Origin: Lysobacter sp. ISL-50
GTDB lineage: Bacteria > Pseudomonadota > Gammaproteobacteria > Xanthomonadales > Xanthomonadaceae
Direction: 5' to 3'
DNA: 56,754 bases
NCBI RefSeq assembly: GCF_018612875.1
Contig: NZ_JAGGRI010000022.1
Location: 1 to 56,754, forward strand
Below, piece after piece: positions 9,695 through 19,490 of the stretch. The position numbers and the translations under genes are program-made. The notes below the pieces were generated by a model, which saw only the letters and a list, made by a program, of their open reading frames with translations, ran no database searches and had not been told where the DNA came from. Numbering within the stretch: the stretch's first letter is position 1; the number at the start of each line of letters is the position of its first letter.

Positions 9695-10132
9695 ATGCGT
9701 CTCAATACACTCAAGCCGGCTGACGGCGCCCGCGAAGACCGCAAGCGCGTCGGTCGCGGTATCGGTTCCGGCCTCGGCAAGACCGCCGGCCGCGGCCACA
9801 AGGGTTCTTTCGCCCGTTCGGGCAAGGGCAAGATCAAGGCCGGCTTCGAAGGCGGTCAGATGCCCATGCAGCGTCGTCTGCCGAAGATCGGCTTCCGCTC
9901 CAAGCTGAAGAACGATACGGCCGAAGTCCTGCTGTATCAGCTGGACAAGCTGGAAGCCGGCGAGATCGATTTCGCCGCGCTCAAGGCCGCGAAGCTCGTT
10001 CCGAGCAACGCCAAGCAGGCCAAGATCGTGAAGAAGGGCGAGCTGACCAAGAAGTTCGTGCTCAAGGGCGTGCTGGCCACGGCCGGCGCGAAGGCCGCGG
10101 TCGAAGCGGCCGGCGGCAAGGTCGAGGAGTAA
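9695..10132 (+). CDS. rplO: 50S ribosomal protein L15
   Basis: This 145-residue L15 begins [20 protein letters not shown] and has the glycine-rich extension [18 protein letters not shown] that penetrates the 50S core, then a globular C-terminal half. It starts after TAAGGAGAACATC, a strong ribosome-binding site. Its stop is seven bases before the secY start, as in canonical spc operons. Confidence 0.98.
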   Translation: MRLNTLKPADGAREDRKRVGRGIGSGLGKTAGRGHKGSFARSGKGKIKAGFEGGQMPMQRRLPKIGFRSKLKNDTAEVLLYQLDKLEAGEIDFAALKAAKLVPSNAKQAKIVKKGELTKKFVLKGVLATAGAKAAVEAAGGKVEE

Positions 10133-10139
10133 GGGCTCA

Positions 10140-11513
10140 ATGGCGCGCAGCGGCAACGCAATGGCTGGAATCGGCGGCGGACTCGGCAAGTTCACCGAGT
10201 TGCGTCAGCGTTTGCTGTTCGTCATCGGCGCGTTGATCGTCTATCGCATCGGCAGCTACATCCCGGTGCCGGGTATCAACCCGGAGGCGATGGTCAAGTT
10301 CATGGAGACCAAGCAGGGCACCATCGTGGACATGTTCAACATGTTCTCCGGTGGCGCTCTGCACCGTTTCAGCCTGTTCGCGTTGAACGTGATGCCGTAC
10401 ATCTCGGCATCCATCATCGTGCAGCTGCTGGTGCAGATCGTGCCGAGTCTGAAAGCCATCCAGAAGGAAGGCGAATCGGGCCGTCGCAAGATCAACCAGT
10501 GGTCGCGCATGGGTGCGATTCCGCTCGCGGTGTTCCAGGCATGGGGCATCGCGGCGGGTCTGCAGTCGAGCGTGGCGCCCGACGGTCTGCCGGTGGTGTA
10601 CGCACCGGGCATGGGCTTCATCCTGACCGCCGTGATCTCACTGACCGCCGGCACCATGTTCCTGATGTGGCTGGGCGAGCAGATCACCGAGCGCGGTATC
10701 GGCAACGGCGTGTCGCTGATCATCTTCGCGGGTATCGTGGCGGGCCTGCCGGCCGCGGTGCTGGAGATGTTCGAGCAGATCCGCAACGGCGACATGAGCG
10801 CGATCGCGGCCATCGCCGTCATCGCCCTGGTGTTCGGCTTCACCTACCTGGTGGTCTTCGTCGAACGCGGCCAGCGCCGGATCACGGTCAACTACGCCCG
10901 TCGTCAGGGCGGTCGCAACGCCTACATGAATCAGGCGTCGTTCCTGCCCCTGAAGCTCAACATGTCGGGCGTGATCCCGGCGATCTTCGCTTCGAGCATC
11001 GTGATGTTCCCCGCGACCGCGGCGACCTGGTTCGCCCAGAGCAACAGCGGCAGCGGCGTGTCCGGCTTCCTCCAGCGCATGAGCCAATGGCTCAGCCCGG
11101 GTGAACCGGTGCACATGATCCTGTATGCTGGTCTGATCATCGGCTTCGCGTTCTTCTACACGGCGCTGGTGTTCAATTCGCAGGAAACCGCCGACAACCT
11201 CAAGAAGTCGGGCGCGCTGATCCCGGGCATCCGTCCCGGCAAGGCCGCCGCGGATTACGTTGATGGCGTGCTGACGCGGCTTACCGCGGCCGGCGCGATT
11301 TACCTGGTCATCGTCTGTCTCCTCCCGGAGATCATGCGTACCCAGCTCGGCACCTCGTTCTACTTCGGCGGCACCTCGCTGCTGATCGTGGTGGTCGTGA
11401 TTATGGATTTCATCGCTCAAATCCAGGCTCATCTGATGTCGCATCAGTACGAGAGCCTGTTGAAGAAAGCGAATTTGAAGGGCGGCTCGCGCGGCGGTCT
11501 CGCGCGCGGGTGA
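10140..11513 (+). CDS. secY: Preprotein translocase channel subunit SecY
   Basis: SecY of 457 residues, with ten predicted membrane helices. It forms the SecYEG channel in the inner membrane. Signatures are [12 protein letters not shown] (about residues 38-49), [32 protein letters not shown] and [22 protein letters not shown]. The C-terminal cytoplasmic tail [15 protein letters not shown] is the SecA/ribosome-contact region. It follows rplO by seven bases. rpmJ, which often comes next, is absent; instead there is a 233-base gap with hairpins and a possible promoter. Confidence 0.97.
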   Translation: MARSGNAMAGIGGGLGKFTELRQRLLFVIGALIVYRIGSYIPVPGINPEAMVKFMETKQGTIVDMFNMFSGGALHRFSLFALNVMPYISASIIVQLLVQIVPSLKAIQKEGESGRRKINQWSRMGAIPLAVFQAWGIAAGLQSSVAPDGLPVVYAPGMGFILTAVISLTAGTMFLMWLGEQITERGIGNGVSLIIFAGIVAGLPAAVLEMFEQIRNGDMSAIAAIAVIALVFGFTYLVVFVERGQRRITVNYARRQGGRNAYMNQASFLPLKLNMSGVIPAIFASSIVMFPATAATWFAQSNSGSGVSGFLQRMSQWLSPGEPVHMILYAGLIIGFAFFYTALVFNSQETADNLKKSGALIPGIRPGKAAADYVDGVLTRLTAAGAIYLVIVCLLPEIMRTQLGTSFYFGGTSLLIVVVVIMDFIAQIQAHLMSHQYESLLKKANLKGGSRGGLARG

Positions 11514-11602
11514 GTCAGGACCGGTTCGCGCGCAAGAGTAGCGCGCGGGGCTGAGCAGGGCAGGTCATCGCATTGTTCAGCCAGTTCAGACTCGTCGCCG
11601 GA

Positions 11603-11653
11603 GCATGGGCACACTCCCCATGCCGTGGTTCCGTGGCACCTCTGGTGCCGCGG
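11603..11653. promoter_or_regulatory. Two tandem hairpins after secY
   Basis: GCATGGG (11603-11609) pairs with CCCATGC (11617-11623). A second hairpin pairs CCGTGGCACC (11631-11640) with GGTGCCGCGG (11644-11653) with one G-U pair. No T-run follows either. They lie just upstream of a TATAAT box before rpsM, in the gap where many bacteria place rpmJ. Confidence 0.5.
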
Positions 11654-11656
11654 GGC

Positions 11657-11685
11657 TTCCTATTAACCCGAGACCTAGATATAAT
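11657..11685 (+). promoter_or_regulatory. Putative promoter of the alpha operon (rpsM)
   Basis: A perfect TATAAT lies at 11680-11685, 61 bases before rpsM. The -35 at 17-base spacing (TTCCTA, 11657-11662) matches consensus at only three positions. A separate promoter before S13 is common in other bacteria, and the long gap supports it here. Confidence 0.45.
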
Positions 11686-11746
11686 TTCCAGTTCACTCCG
11701 CCGGGATTGATCCGTCTCGGCCGCCAAATCAGTTGGAGATCGCCTT

Positions 11747-12103
11747 ATGGCGCGTATTGCGGGCGTTAATTTGCCTGCCCAGAAGCATGTCTGGGTTGGC
11801 CTGCAAAGCATTTTCGGCATCGGCCGTACCCGTTCGAAGCAAATCTGCCAGACGGCAGGCGTGACTTCGACGACGAAGATCCGTGACCTGTCCGAGCCCG
11901 AAGTCGAGCGCCTGCGCGCCGAAGTCGGCAAGTTCGTGGTCGAGGGCGATCTGCGTCGTGAGGTCGGCATCGCCATCAAGCGTCTGATGGACCTGGGCTG
12001 CTACCGCGGCCTGCGTCACCGCCGCGGCCTGCCGCTGCGTGGTCAGCGTACCCGGACCAATGCACGTACCCGTAAGGGTCCGCGCAAGGCCATCAAGAAG
12101 TAA
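11747..12103 (+). CDS. rpsM: 30S ribosomal protein S13
   Basis: This 118-residue S13 begins [20 protein letters not shown] and includes the helix-hairpin-helix region [13 protein letters not shown] and the C-terminal [26 protein letters not shown] tail that contacts P-site tRNA. It lies at the top of the 30S head and forms intersubunit bridges. It is the first gene of the alpha operon, 61 bases after a TATAAT box. The ribosome-binding site is TTGGAGAT. Confidence 0.98.
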   Translation: MARIAGVNLPAQKHVWVGLQSIFGIGRTRSKQICQTAGVTSTTKIRDLSEPEVERLRAEVGKFVVEGDLRREVGIAIKRLMDLGCYRGLRHRRGLPLRGQRTRTNARTRKGPRKAIKK

Positions 12104-12116
12104 GGGGACCTAGACC

Positions 12117-12509
12117 ATGGCCAAGCCGGCAGCAGTCAAGACCAAGAAGAAGATCAAGCGCATCGTCACCGACGGTATCGCCCACGTCCATGCTTCTTTC
12201 AACAACACCATCATCACGATCACCGACCGCCAGGGCAACGCGCTCTCGTGGGCGACTTCGGGCGGCGCGGGTTTCCGCGGCTCGCGTAAGTCGACCCCGT
12301 TCGCCGCCCAGGTGGCAGCCGAAAAGGCTGGCCGTGCTGCGCTCGACTACGGCGTCAAGTCGTTGGAAGTGCGCATCAAGGGCCCGGGTCCGGGTCGCGA
12401 GTCCGCCGTTCGTTCCTTGAACAACGTCGGGTACAAGATCATCAACATCATCGACGTGACGCCCATCCCGCACAACGGGTGCCGTCCGCCGAAAAAGCGT
12501 CGCGTCTGA
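12117..12509 (+). CDS. rpsK: 30S ribosomal protein S11
   Basis: S11 of 130 residues: [40 protein letters not shown] and the C-terminal [18 protein letters not shown] are all diagnostic. It forms the platform near the E-site codon. The N-terminal lysine-rich stretch is normal. It lies 13 bases after rpsM and 14 before rpsD. Confidence 0.98.
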   Translation: MAKPAAVKTKKKIKRIVTDGIAHVHASFNNTIITITDRQGNALSWATSGGAGFRGSRKSTPFAAQVAAEKAGRAALDYGVKSLEVRIKGPGPGRESAVRSLNNVGYKIINIIDVTPIPHNGCRPPKKRRV

Positions 12510-12523
12510 GGAGCTGAAGAAAA

Positions 12524-13153
12524 ATGGCTCGTTATATTGGCCCCACCTGTAAGCTCGCTCGTCGCGAAGGCGCTGACCTCGGTCTGAAGTCGTCCGCGCG
12601 CGCGCTCGACTCGAAGTGCAAGCTCGAGCAAAAACCCGGCCAGCATGGCCCCACCGCCCGCAAGGGCAAGCTGTCCGACTACGCCACCCAGCTTCGCGAG
12701 AAGCAGAAGGTCAAGCGTATCTACGGTCTGCTGGAACGTCAGTTCCGCAACTACTACAAGAAGGCCTCGACCAAGAAGGGCAACACCGGCGAGAACCTGC
12801 TGCAGTTGCTGGAAACCCGTCTGGACAACGTCGTCTACCGCATGGGCTTTGCCGTGACTCGTCCGGCTGCCCGTCAGCTGGTCTCGCACCGCGGCGTCAC
12901 GGTCAACGGCAAGTCGGTCAACCTGCCTTCCTACCAGGTCAAGGCCGGCGATGCGATCGCTCTGTCCGAGCGCGCCCAGAAGCAGCTTCGCGTGCAGGAA
13001 TCCCTGACCGTGTCGTCGCAGATGGACCTGTCGCCGTCGTGGGTCGAAGTGGACAGCAAGAAGTTCAGCGGCGTGTTCAAGGCGGTTCCGGATCGTGCGG
13101 ACCTGCCGGCCGACATCAACGAAGCGCTGATCGTCGAGTTGTACAGCAAGTAA
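12524..13153 (+). CDS. rpsD: 30S ribosomal protein S4
   Basis: A 209-residue S4 starting [19 protein letters not shown], with the S4 RNA-binding domain ([20 protein letters not shown] and [20 protein letters not shown], about residues 98-150). It is a primary 16S binder, and in E. coli it is the repressor of the alpha operon and an antitermination factor. Whether it represses here is not visible. It is followed by a 159-base gap with a hairpin before rpoA. Confidence 0.98.
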   Translation: MARYIGPTCKLARREGADLGLKSSARALDSKCKLEQKPGQHGPTARKGKLSDYATQLREKQKVKRIYGLLERQFRNYYKKASTKKGNTGENLLQLLETRLDNVVYRMGFAVTRPAARQLVSHRGVTVNGKSVNLPSYQVKAGDAIALSERAQKQLRVQESLTVSSQMDLSPSWVEVDSKKFSGVFKAVPDRADLPADINEALIVELYSK

Positions 13154-13165
13154 TAGTGCAGGGCA

Positions 13166-13195
13166 TCCGCCGGCATCCCTCGGGATTCCGGCGGA
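13166..13195. promoter_or_regulatory. Hairpin between rpsD and rpoA
   Basis: TCCGCCGG (13166-13173) pairs with CCGGCGGA (13188-13195), and inside it ATCCC pairs with GGGAT. There is no T-run. It may stabilise the upstream message or set the lower or separate expression of rpoA. Confidence 0.5.
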
Positions 13196-13312
13196 GAACC
13201 CGCAACCCAGGTCGGTGCGCCAGTCGCATCGGCCGCTCCCTCGATCCGAGGGGGCTCCAAGAGCTAAAGCCTCTCGCCGCCCCCCGGCCGAGGTCATTGG
13301 AGACACCGAAAC

Positions 13313-14311
13313 ATGACGGTTACCGCCAACCAGGTACTGCGCCCGCGCGGTCCGCAGATCGAACGCCTCGCCGGCAATCGCGCGAAAGTCGTGATTGAAC
13401 CGTTGGAGCGCGGTTACGGCCACACGCTGGGCAACGCGCTGCGTCGCGTGCTGCTGTCGTCGATCCCGGGTTTCGCCATCACCGAGGTCGAAATCGACGG
13501 CGTACTGCATGAGTACACCACGGTCGAAGGTCTGGAAGAAGACGTGCTGGAAGTTCTGCTGAACCTCAAGGACGTCGCCATCCGCATGCACACCGGCGAC
13601 GCTTCGACGCTGTCGCTGGCCAAGCAGGGTCCCGGCATCGTCACCGCCGGCGACATCAAGACCGACCACAACGTTGAAATCCTCAACAACGACCACGTGA
13701 TCTGCCACCTGACCAAGGACACGGCGATCAACATGCGTCTGAAGATCGAACGCGGTTTCGGCTACCAGCCGGCGGCTTCGCGCCGTCGTCCGGACGAAGA
13801 AACCCGCGCGATCGGCCGCCTGATGCTGGATGCCAGCTTCTCGCCGGTCCGTCGCGTCGCTTACGCCGTGGAAGCCGCGCGCGTCGAGCAGCGTACCGAC
13901 CTGGACAAGCTGGTTCTGGATATCGAAACCAACGGCACGATCGACGCCGAGGAAGCCGTGCGCACCGCCGCCGACATCCTCACCGATCAGCTGTCGGTGT
14001 TCGGCGACTTCACCCACCGCGACCGCGGTGCGGCCAAGCCGGCGACCAGCGGTATCGACCCGATCCTGCTGCGTCCGATCGACGACCTCGAACTCACCGT
14101 TCGTTCGGCCAACTGCCTCAAGGCCGAGAGCATCTACTACGTCGGCGATCTGATCCAGAAGACCGAAGTCGAGCTGCTCAAGACCCCGAACCTCGGCAAG
14201 AAGTCGCTCACCGAGATCAAGGAAGTGCTGGCTCAGCGCGGCCTGTCCCTCGGGATGAAGCTGGAAAACTGGCCGCCGGCCGGCATCGCTTCGCATGGGA
14301 TGATGGGGTGA
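13313..14311 (+). CDS. rpoA: RNA polymerase alpha subunit
   Basis: A 332-residue alpha subunit. The N-terminal domain (about 1-235) that dimerises and assembles beta and beta' contains [20 protein letters not shown]. The C-terminal domain (about 250-332) that binds UP elements and activators contains [20 protein letters not shown] and [20 protein letters not shown]. The length is standard for gammaproteobacteria (about 329-332). The ATG follows a TTGGAGACACC ribosome-binding site. A gap of nearly 300 bases with two hairpins separates it from rplQ. Confidence 0.98.
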   Translation: MTVTANQVLRPRGPQIERLAGNRAKVVIEPLERGYGHTLGNALRRVLLSSIPGFAITEVEIDGVLHEYTTVEGLEEDVLEVLLNLKDVAIRMHTGDASTLSLAKQGPGIVTAGDIKTDHNVEILNNDHVICHLTKDTAINMRLKIERGFGYQPAASRRRPDEETRAIGRLMLDASFSPVRRVAYAVEAARVEQRTDLDKLVLDIETNGTIDAEEAVRTAADILTDQLSVFGDFTHRDRGAAKPATSGIDPILLRPIDDLELTVRSANCLKAESIYYVGDLIQKTEVELLKTPNLGKKSLTEIKEVLAQRGLSLGMKLENWPPAGIASHGMMG

Positions 14312-14312
14312 G

Positions 14313-14373
14313 TCCCAGCGCTTGCGCGGCATAGCCGCGCGCTGGGACGAACGCCCGGCGCACTGCGCCGGGC
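14313..14373. promoter_or_regulatory. Two strong hairpins between rpoA and rplQ
   Basis: The first stem pairs TCCCAGCGC (14313-14321) with GCGCTGGGA (14339-14347) and encloses GCGGC/GCCGC. The second pairs GCCCGGCGC (14353-14361) with GCGCCGGGC (14365-14373) with a three-base loop. Neither is followed by a T-run. The rest of the gap up to 14607 holds nothing I recognise. Confidence 0.55.
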
Positions 14374-14607
14374 CGGGAACGAAAGGAGTCCACGCCGAGG
14401 GCAACCGAAGCGTGGATTCTTCACTCGAATCCTGCCGCATCCGCAACACCGCACCACGCACCAAGCCCCACCCCGCCGACGGACCCAGAAGTCCGCGGCC
14501 AGCCGATCAAGGAACGATCGGTTCGGACCACCCGCAGTCCAATGCACCAACGCCTGGATGGCGACAGCGAAGTCCAATCGTTTCAACATTCATCAGGAAT
14601 CACAGTC

Positions 14608-14982
14608 ATGCGCCATCAGAAAGCCGGCCGTAAGTTCAGCCGCACCAGTGCTCACCGCGACGCCATGTTCACCAACATGGCCGCTTCGCTGATCAAGCAC
14701 GGTCTCATTCGCACCACCCTGCCGAAGGCCAAGGAGCTGCGTCGCGTCGCCGAGCCGCTCATCACGCTGGCGAAGAAGGACGGCGTCGCCAATCGCCGCC
14801 TGGCCTTCTCGCGCCTGCGCGACAAGGAAGCCGTCGGCACCTTGTTCGTCGAGCTCGGCCCGCGTTACGCCTCGCGTCCGGGCGGCTACCTGCGCATCCT
14901 CAAGTGCGGTTTCCGCGCTGGCGACAATGCGCCGATGGCCTATGTCGAACTGGTCGATCGTCCGCAAGCCGCGGCCGAGTAA
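14608..14982 (+). CDS. rplQ: 50S ribosomal protein L17
   Basis: L17 of 124 residues, starting [20 protein letters not shown] and containing [20 protein letters not shown] and the C-terminal [17 protein letters not shown]. It lies near the tunnel exit. The frame is open upstream to 14542, but the ATG at 14608 gives exactly the family N-terminus. It is the last gene of the ribosomal cluster and is followed by a terminator. Confidence 0.97.
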   Translation: MRHQKAGRKFSRTSAHRDAMFTNMAASLIKHGLIRTTLPKAKELRRVAEPLITLAKKDGVANRRLAFSRLRDKEAVGTLFVELGPRYASRPGGYLRILKCGFRAGDNAPMAYVELVDRPQAAAE

Positions 14983-15073
14983 TCGAGCCGCGCCGGGCGA
15001 CTGGCGCTGCGACGTGCAAGATCCGAAAACGACAAGGTCCGCGGCCGCTCATCCGGCCATGGACCCGTCAGCG

Positions 15074-15099
15074 AAACCCCGGCCCAGGCCGGGGTTTTT
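15074..15099 (+). terminator. Rho-independent terminator of the ribosomal cluster
   Basis: AAACCCCGGCC (15074-15084) pairs with GGCCGGGGTTT (15087-15097), followed by T's. It lies about 90 bases after rplQ and is the only textbook terminator in the first 15 kb. Confidence 0.85.
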
Positions 15100-15297
15100 G
15101 CTTTTAGGCGACGGTTACGCCGGCAACGGTTGCAGCGGAAAATGATCACGACAGGCAGGTCCAGGTAGCGATTGGTTTGCGCGCGCAACTTTCGCCGCCG
15201 GGCGCAGTCGATGTTGACTGCGACGAAACGCCACGTTGCGCCACGACATGCCTATCCGACATTGGCGCGACCCGACCCAGACCCGTATGGTGTGAAT

Positions 15298-15798
15298 ATG
15301 AGCCCCTTCAAAGCCTCCTTCCGTATCCAGTACCTGCTCGGCTTCCTGGCCTGCGCGGCGCTGCTGGCGTATGCGTTCTACCTGCAGCTTTACCAGCACC
15401 TCGAGCCGTGCCCGCTGTGCATCTTCCAGCGCGTGGCGTTCGCCGCCCTGGGCGTGGTGTTTCTGATCGGCGGTCTGCATGGGCCGAAGAAGCCCGGCGG
15501 CCGTCGCAGCTACGGCGTCCTGGCGCTGTTAGCGTCGTTGGCGGGCATCGCCGTCGCCGGCAATCACGTGCGCCTGCAGCACCTGCCGCCGGATCAGGTC
15601 CCGGCCTGCGGCCCGGGGCTGAACTACATGGTCGAGGCGATGCCGCTGGCCAGCGTGATCCGCAAGGTCATGACCGGTTCGGGCGAATGCGCCGCGGTCG
15701 ATTGGACCTTCCTGGGCCTGGCCATGCCGGCCTGGAGCCTGATCTGCTTCATCGTGCTGGCGCTGTGGGCGGCCTATGCCGCGTTCCGCGCACGTTGA
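15298..15798 (+). CDS. dsbB: Disulfide bond formation protein B
   Basis: DsbB is the inner-membrane quinone reductase that reoxidises DsbA. This 166-residue protein has four hydrophobic segments and the active CPLC pair (C38, C41) after the first helix. A second periplasmic Cys pair lies in the PACGP and SGECAAV segments. I used the ATG at 15298, which puts the first helix (IQYLLGFLACAALLAYAF) at residues 10-27. The open frame upstream is not DsbB-like. No dsbA neighbour is visible; the next gene is a DAHP synthase. Confidence 0.93.
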   Translation: MSPFKASFRIQYLLGFLACAALLAYAFYLQLYQHLEPCPLCIFQRVAFAALGVVFLIGGLHGPKKPGGRRSYGVLALLASLAGIAVAGNHVRLQHLPPDQVPACGPGLNYMVEAMPLASVIRKVMTGSGECAAVDWTFLGLAMPAWSLICFIVLALWAAYAAFRAR

Positions 15799-15885
15799 AC
15801 CGAGTAAGCCTTCTGTTTCAGCCGTCCCAACCCTCCCATTCACTCCAACCCTCCACACACCGCGACACCAACTGGAATCAAGGAA

Positions 15886-17280
15886 ATGAGCGCTTCCGAT
15901 CGCAACAGCAACCTTCGTGCCGTCAATCTGCCCGCCGACTGGAGCCCGACCTCCTGGCGTGAGCGCACCGCACTGCAGTTGCCCAGCTATCCGGACGCGA
16001 CCGAGTTGGAGTCGGCGTTGCAGGAACTGCGTCAGTTGCCGCCGCTGGTGACCTCGTGGGAGATCCTCTCGCTCAAGCAGCAACTGGCCGAGGCGCAGGA
16101 AGGCAAGCGATTTTTGCTGCAGGGCGGCGATTGCGCCGAGAGCTTCGACCAGTGTTCCTCCGACGTCATCTCCAACCGCCTGAAGGTGTTGTTGCAGATG
16201 AGCCTGGTGCTGGTCCACGGCATGCGCAAGCCGGTGGTGCGCGTGGGTCGCTTCGCCGGCCAGTACGCCAAGCCGCGTTCGGCCGACAGCGAGACCATCG
16301 ACGGCGTGACCTTGCCGAGTTACCGCGGCGACATGGTCAACGCGCCGGCCTTCAACGAGGCCGCGCGCAAGCCCGATCCGCGCCGCATGATCAAGGGCCA
16401 CGCGCGTTCGGCGATGACGATGAATTTCGTCCGCGCCCTGATCGACGGCGGCTTCGCCGACTTGCATCATCCCGAGTACTGGAACCTGAGCTGGGTCGGT
16501 CACTCGCCGCTGGCCGACGAATACCGGCGCATGGTCAATGCGATCGGCGACGCGGTGCGTTTCATGGAAACGCTGTCGGGTTCGGAAGTGCACAACCTCA
16601 ACCGGGTGGATTTCTACACCTCGCACGAAGCCTTGCTGCTGCCGTACGAAGAATCGCTGACCCGGCAGGTGCCGCGTCATTGGGGCTTCTTCAACCTCAG
16701 CACCCACTACCCGTGGATCGGCATGCGCACCGCCGCGGTCGAGGGCGCGCACGCGGAATATTTCCGCGGCATCCGCAATCCGATCGCGCTCAAGGTCGGT
16801 CCGTCGGTGACGCCGGATCAGCTGCTGCGCACGATCGATCTGCTCAATCCCGAGGATGAGCCGGGCCGCCTGACCTTCATCCACCGCATGGGCGCGACCG
16901 CGATCGCCGAGAAGCTGCCGCCGCTGCTCGATGCGATGCGCCGCGACGGCCGTCGCGTGCTGTGGGTGTGCGATCCGATGCACGGCAACACCGAGAGCAC
17001 CAGCAACGGTTACAAGACCCGTCGCTTCCGCAACATCCGCTCGGAGATCGAAGACTCCTTCGAACTGCATGCGGCGGCGGGCACGCGCCTGGGCGGCGTG
17101 CATCTGGAGCTGACCGGCGAAGACGTGACCGAATGCCTGGGCGGCGCGCGCGAGCTCACCGAGAGCGATCTGGAACGCGCCTACCGCTCCACGGTCGATC
17201 CGCGCCTGAACTACGAGCAGGCGCTGGAAGTGGCGATGCTGATCGTGCGCAAGCAGGTGCAGATCGCCGCGCCGGCCTGA
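15886..17280 (+). CDS. Class II 3-deoxy-7-phosphoheptulonate synthase
   Basis: This enzyme makes DAHP from phosphoenolpyruvate and erythrose 4-phosphate, the first step of the shikimate pathway. The 464-residue protein matches the plant-type class II family: NLPADWSPTSWRERTALQLP, LLQGGDCAESFDQ (about 80-92), GHARSAMTMNFVRALIDGGF, DFYTSHEALLLPYEE and LWVCDPMHGNTEST. Conserved metal-site residues (C in GGDCAESF, H in DPMHGNT, E in HLELTGE) are visible. Xanthomonads use this class alongside or instead of the E. coli AroFGH type. A terminator follows. Confidence 0.93.
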   Translation: MSASDRNSNLRAVNLPADWSPTSWRERTALQLPSYPDATELESALQELRQLPPLVTSWEILSLKQQLAEAQEGKRFLLQGGDCAESFDQCSSDVISNRLKVLLQMSLVLVHGMRKPVVRVGRFAGQYAKPRSADSETIDGVTLPSYRGDMVNAPAFNEAARKPDPRRMIKGHARSAMTMNFVRALIDGGFADLHHPEYWNLSWVGHSPLADEYRRMVNAIGDAVRFMETLSGSEVHNLNRVDFYTSHEALLLPYEESLTRQVPRHWGFFNLSTHYPWIGMRTAAVEGAHAEYFRGIRNPIALKVGPSVTPDQLLRTIDLLNPEDEPGRLTFIHRMGATAIAEKLPPLLDAMRRDGRRVLWVCDPMHGNTESTSNGYKTRRFRNIRSEIEDSFELHAAAGTRLGGVHLELTGEDVTECLGGARELTESDLERAYRSTVDPRLNYEQALEVAMLIVRKQVQIAAPA

Positions 17281-17309
17281 GGCTGCCCGCGCTCCGGCTT
17301 CGGCAACAA

Positions 17310-17331
17310 AAGCCCGCCGCATGGCGGGCTT
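17310..17331 (+). terminator. Terminator-like hairpin after the DAHP synthase gene
   Basis: AAGCCCGCC (17310-17318) pairs with GGCGGGCTT (17323-17331) across GCAT, 30 bases after the stop. The T-run after it is short (TTCATTG), so strength is moderate. Confidence 0.65.
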
Positions 17332-17339
17332 CATTGCCG

Positions 17340-17849
17340 CCGGGCTGCATGCTTTTGTGCGAGATTTTTCGACATCCCTGCCGCGATCCGGACGCACCGA
17401 CGCATCCGATGCGTGGCCCGGCCGAACCGCTGCGCTCAGACCGGCCTGACCCAATCGCGCAGCTTGCGCGCGCCGGCATCGGCGACCCGCAAGCCGCGCG
17501 AACTGCGCCGCCGGCGCGGTAGGCCCTGCTCCGCCACGCGCAGTCCGCTATCGGCGCCGGTTGCGAACGCGCGATCATCGACGTCGAACGCTTGTGGACC
17601 GGCAAACGGCGGGTGGACAACGCCCGCGTGCGGCAGCCGACGCCGATCGTGCGCGGCGAACGGGACCACGTCACCACATCGACGCCGATGCCGAGCGCTT
17701 GCGCGCCGAGATCGGCGGCGCGGCCGAACGCAGCGACGTCAAGATTTCAGGCGGCAATCACGCGTCGCATCCGCAGCCGCGGCGGACCGCATTGCGATCT
17801 ACGGTCGGCGCGTTTGTGTGCGACTAGCCGCGCGATCCCCGCGCGCCGC
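17340..17849. other. Gap of about 510 bases with no supportable gene
   Basis: Several frames stay open here on both strands, as expected at this GC content. None gives a protein with recognisable motifs, a good ribosome-binding site, or plausible composition (the translations are mostly Arg, Ala and Pro). It could be a decayed gene. Nothing more can be said from sequence. Confidence 0.5.
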
Positions 17850-19490
17850 TCAGGGACTCAGCGTCGCGCGATAACGTGGCGGCGTGCGCGCCTGGGCGGC
17901 CTGCTCGAAGGCGTAGCCCAGCGAGAGCAGTTGGGCGTCGCTCCAGCGTTTGCCGATGAACGCCAGGCCGATCGGCAGGCCCGAGGCCTCGCCCATCGGC
18001 ACCGTCAGGCTGGGATAGCCGGCAACCGCGGCCGCGCCCCAGTTGTCGCCGCTCAAGACGTCGCCGTTGACCGGGTCGACCATGAACGCAGGCGAGGTGG
18101 TCGGAGCGATCAGGGCGTCGAGCTTGTGCTGCCTGAGCGCGGCATCGATGCCTTGCGCGCCGGCGAGCTGGCGCGCCTGCGCCGCGGCCTTGCGATAGGC
18201 CGGGTCCTTGAGGCTGTTCTTCCGCGCCGCCTGTTCCAGCAGCTCTTGGCCGAAATACGGCATTTCGTGCGCGGCGTTGGCGCGGTTGAAGGCGATCAGC
18301 TCGTCCATGGTCTTGATCGGCGCGCCGCTGTCGCGCAGATAGCGTTCCAGGCCGTCCTTGAACTCGTACAGCAGCACCTGCAATTCGGCTTCGCGCCATT
18401 TGCCGTCGTTGGGCATGCGCACCTCGACGATGGTCGCGCCGGCGTCGCGCATGAGCTTGAGCGCGCGCTGCAGCGCCGCGTTGCCCTCGGGCGGCAGCTT
18501 GACCGCGCTGTCGCGCAGCAGGCCCAGGCGCGCGCCGTTCAGCGAGTCGGCGTCGAGCGCGGCGACGTAATCGGCCAGGCGCTTGCCGGCCGCGGCCCGC
18601 GCCGCGGCGTCGTCGCCGGCCTCGGCCGCGGCAAGCACGCTGAGCAACTGTGCCGCGTCGGCAACGCTGCGCGCCATCGGCCCGGCGGTGTCCTGGCTGC
18701 TTGAGATCGGAATGATGCCGGCGCGGCTGACCAGCCCGACCGTGGGCTTGAAGCCGACCAGGCCGCTCATCGCCGACGGGCACAGCACGCTGCCGTCGGT
18801 TTCGGTGCCGACCCCGACCGCGGCCAGGTTCGCCGCGATCGCGGTGCCGGTGCCGCTGCTGGAGCCGCAGGCGCTGCGGTCGAGTACGTAGGGATTGCGG
18901 GTCAGCCCGCCGCGCGCGCTCCAGCCGGAGATCGAGCGATCGGAGCGGAAGTTGGCCCACTCACTGAGGTTGGTCTTGCCCAGGATCACCGCGCCGGCCG
19001 CGCGCAGCGCCGCGACCAGCGGCGCGTCGCGCTTGGGCCGGTGCTCGGCCAGGGCCAGAGAACCGGCCGAGTTGACCATCGGCGTGGTGTCGATGTTGTC
19101 CTTCACCAGCACCGGAATGCCGTGCAGCGGACCGCGGAGTTTGCCGGCCTTGCGCTCCTCGTCGAGTGCGCGCGCTTCGGCGATCGCGTTCGGATTGATT
19201 TCGATCACCGCGTTGAGCCGCGGGCCGTTGTCGTCGAGCGCGGCGATGCGGTCCAGGTAGGCCTGGGTCAGGCGCACGCTGCTCAGATTGCCGTCGGCCA
19301 TGCGCGCGGCGAGGGTGGCGATGTCGGCCTCGACGATGCGTAGCGGATCGCCCTGTGCGAATCCCCTCGGCGCCGCGCCGTTCGCCGCCGCCGGGCGCGA
19401 GCTTCGCGATGCGCCGTCGCCGGCGCAACCGGCCAGGGCCAGGGCGAGCGCCAGTAGGCTGAGACGAGCGGTGAAATGGGGGCTGGGCAT
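17850..19490 (-). CDS. Secreted lipoprotein of the amidase signature family
   Basis: This 546-residue protein has a lipoprotein signal (LLALALALAGC, lipobox Cys near residue 22) and an amidase-signature domain. The Ser-cisSer-Lys triad is visible: Lys in GIPVLVKDNIDTTP, the SACGSSSGTGTA glycine/serine loop, and Ser in GTETDGSVLCPSAMSG. Such enzymes hydrolyse carboxylic amides; the substrate is unknown. I chose the ATG at 19490 because it places the signal peptide at the N-terminus; the frame upstream is shadow. The fold is close to Glu-tRNA amidotransferase GatA, but the export signal argues against that role. It lies downstream of the pqq operon with a 318-base gap. Confidence 0.88.
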   Translation of the reverse strand: MPSPHFTARLSLLALALALAGCAGDGASRSSRPAAANGAAPRGFAQGDPLRIVEADIATLAARMADGNLSSVRLTQAYLDRIAALDDNGPRLNAVIEINPNAIAEARALDEERKAGKLRGPLHGIPVLVKDNIDTTPMVNSAGSLALAEHRPKRDAPLVAALRAAGAVILGKTNLSEWANFRSDRSISGWSARGGLTRNPYVLDRSACGSSSGTGTAIAANLAAVGVGTETDGSVLCPSAMSGLVGFKPTVGLVSRAGIIPISSSQDTAGPMARSVADAAQLLSVLAAAEAGDDAAARAAAGKRLADYVAALDADSLNGARLGLLRDSAVKLPPEGNAALQRALKLMRDAGATIVEVRMPNDGKWREAELQVLLYEFKDGLERYLRDSGAPIKTMDELIAFNRANAAHEMPYFGQELLEQAARKNSLKDPAYRKAAAQARQLAGAQGIDAALRQHKLDALIAPTTSPAFMVDPVNGDVLSGDNWGAAAVAGYPSLTVPMGEASGLPIGLAFIGKRWSDAQLLSLGYAFEQAAQARTPPRYRATLSP

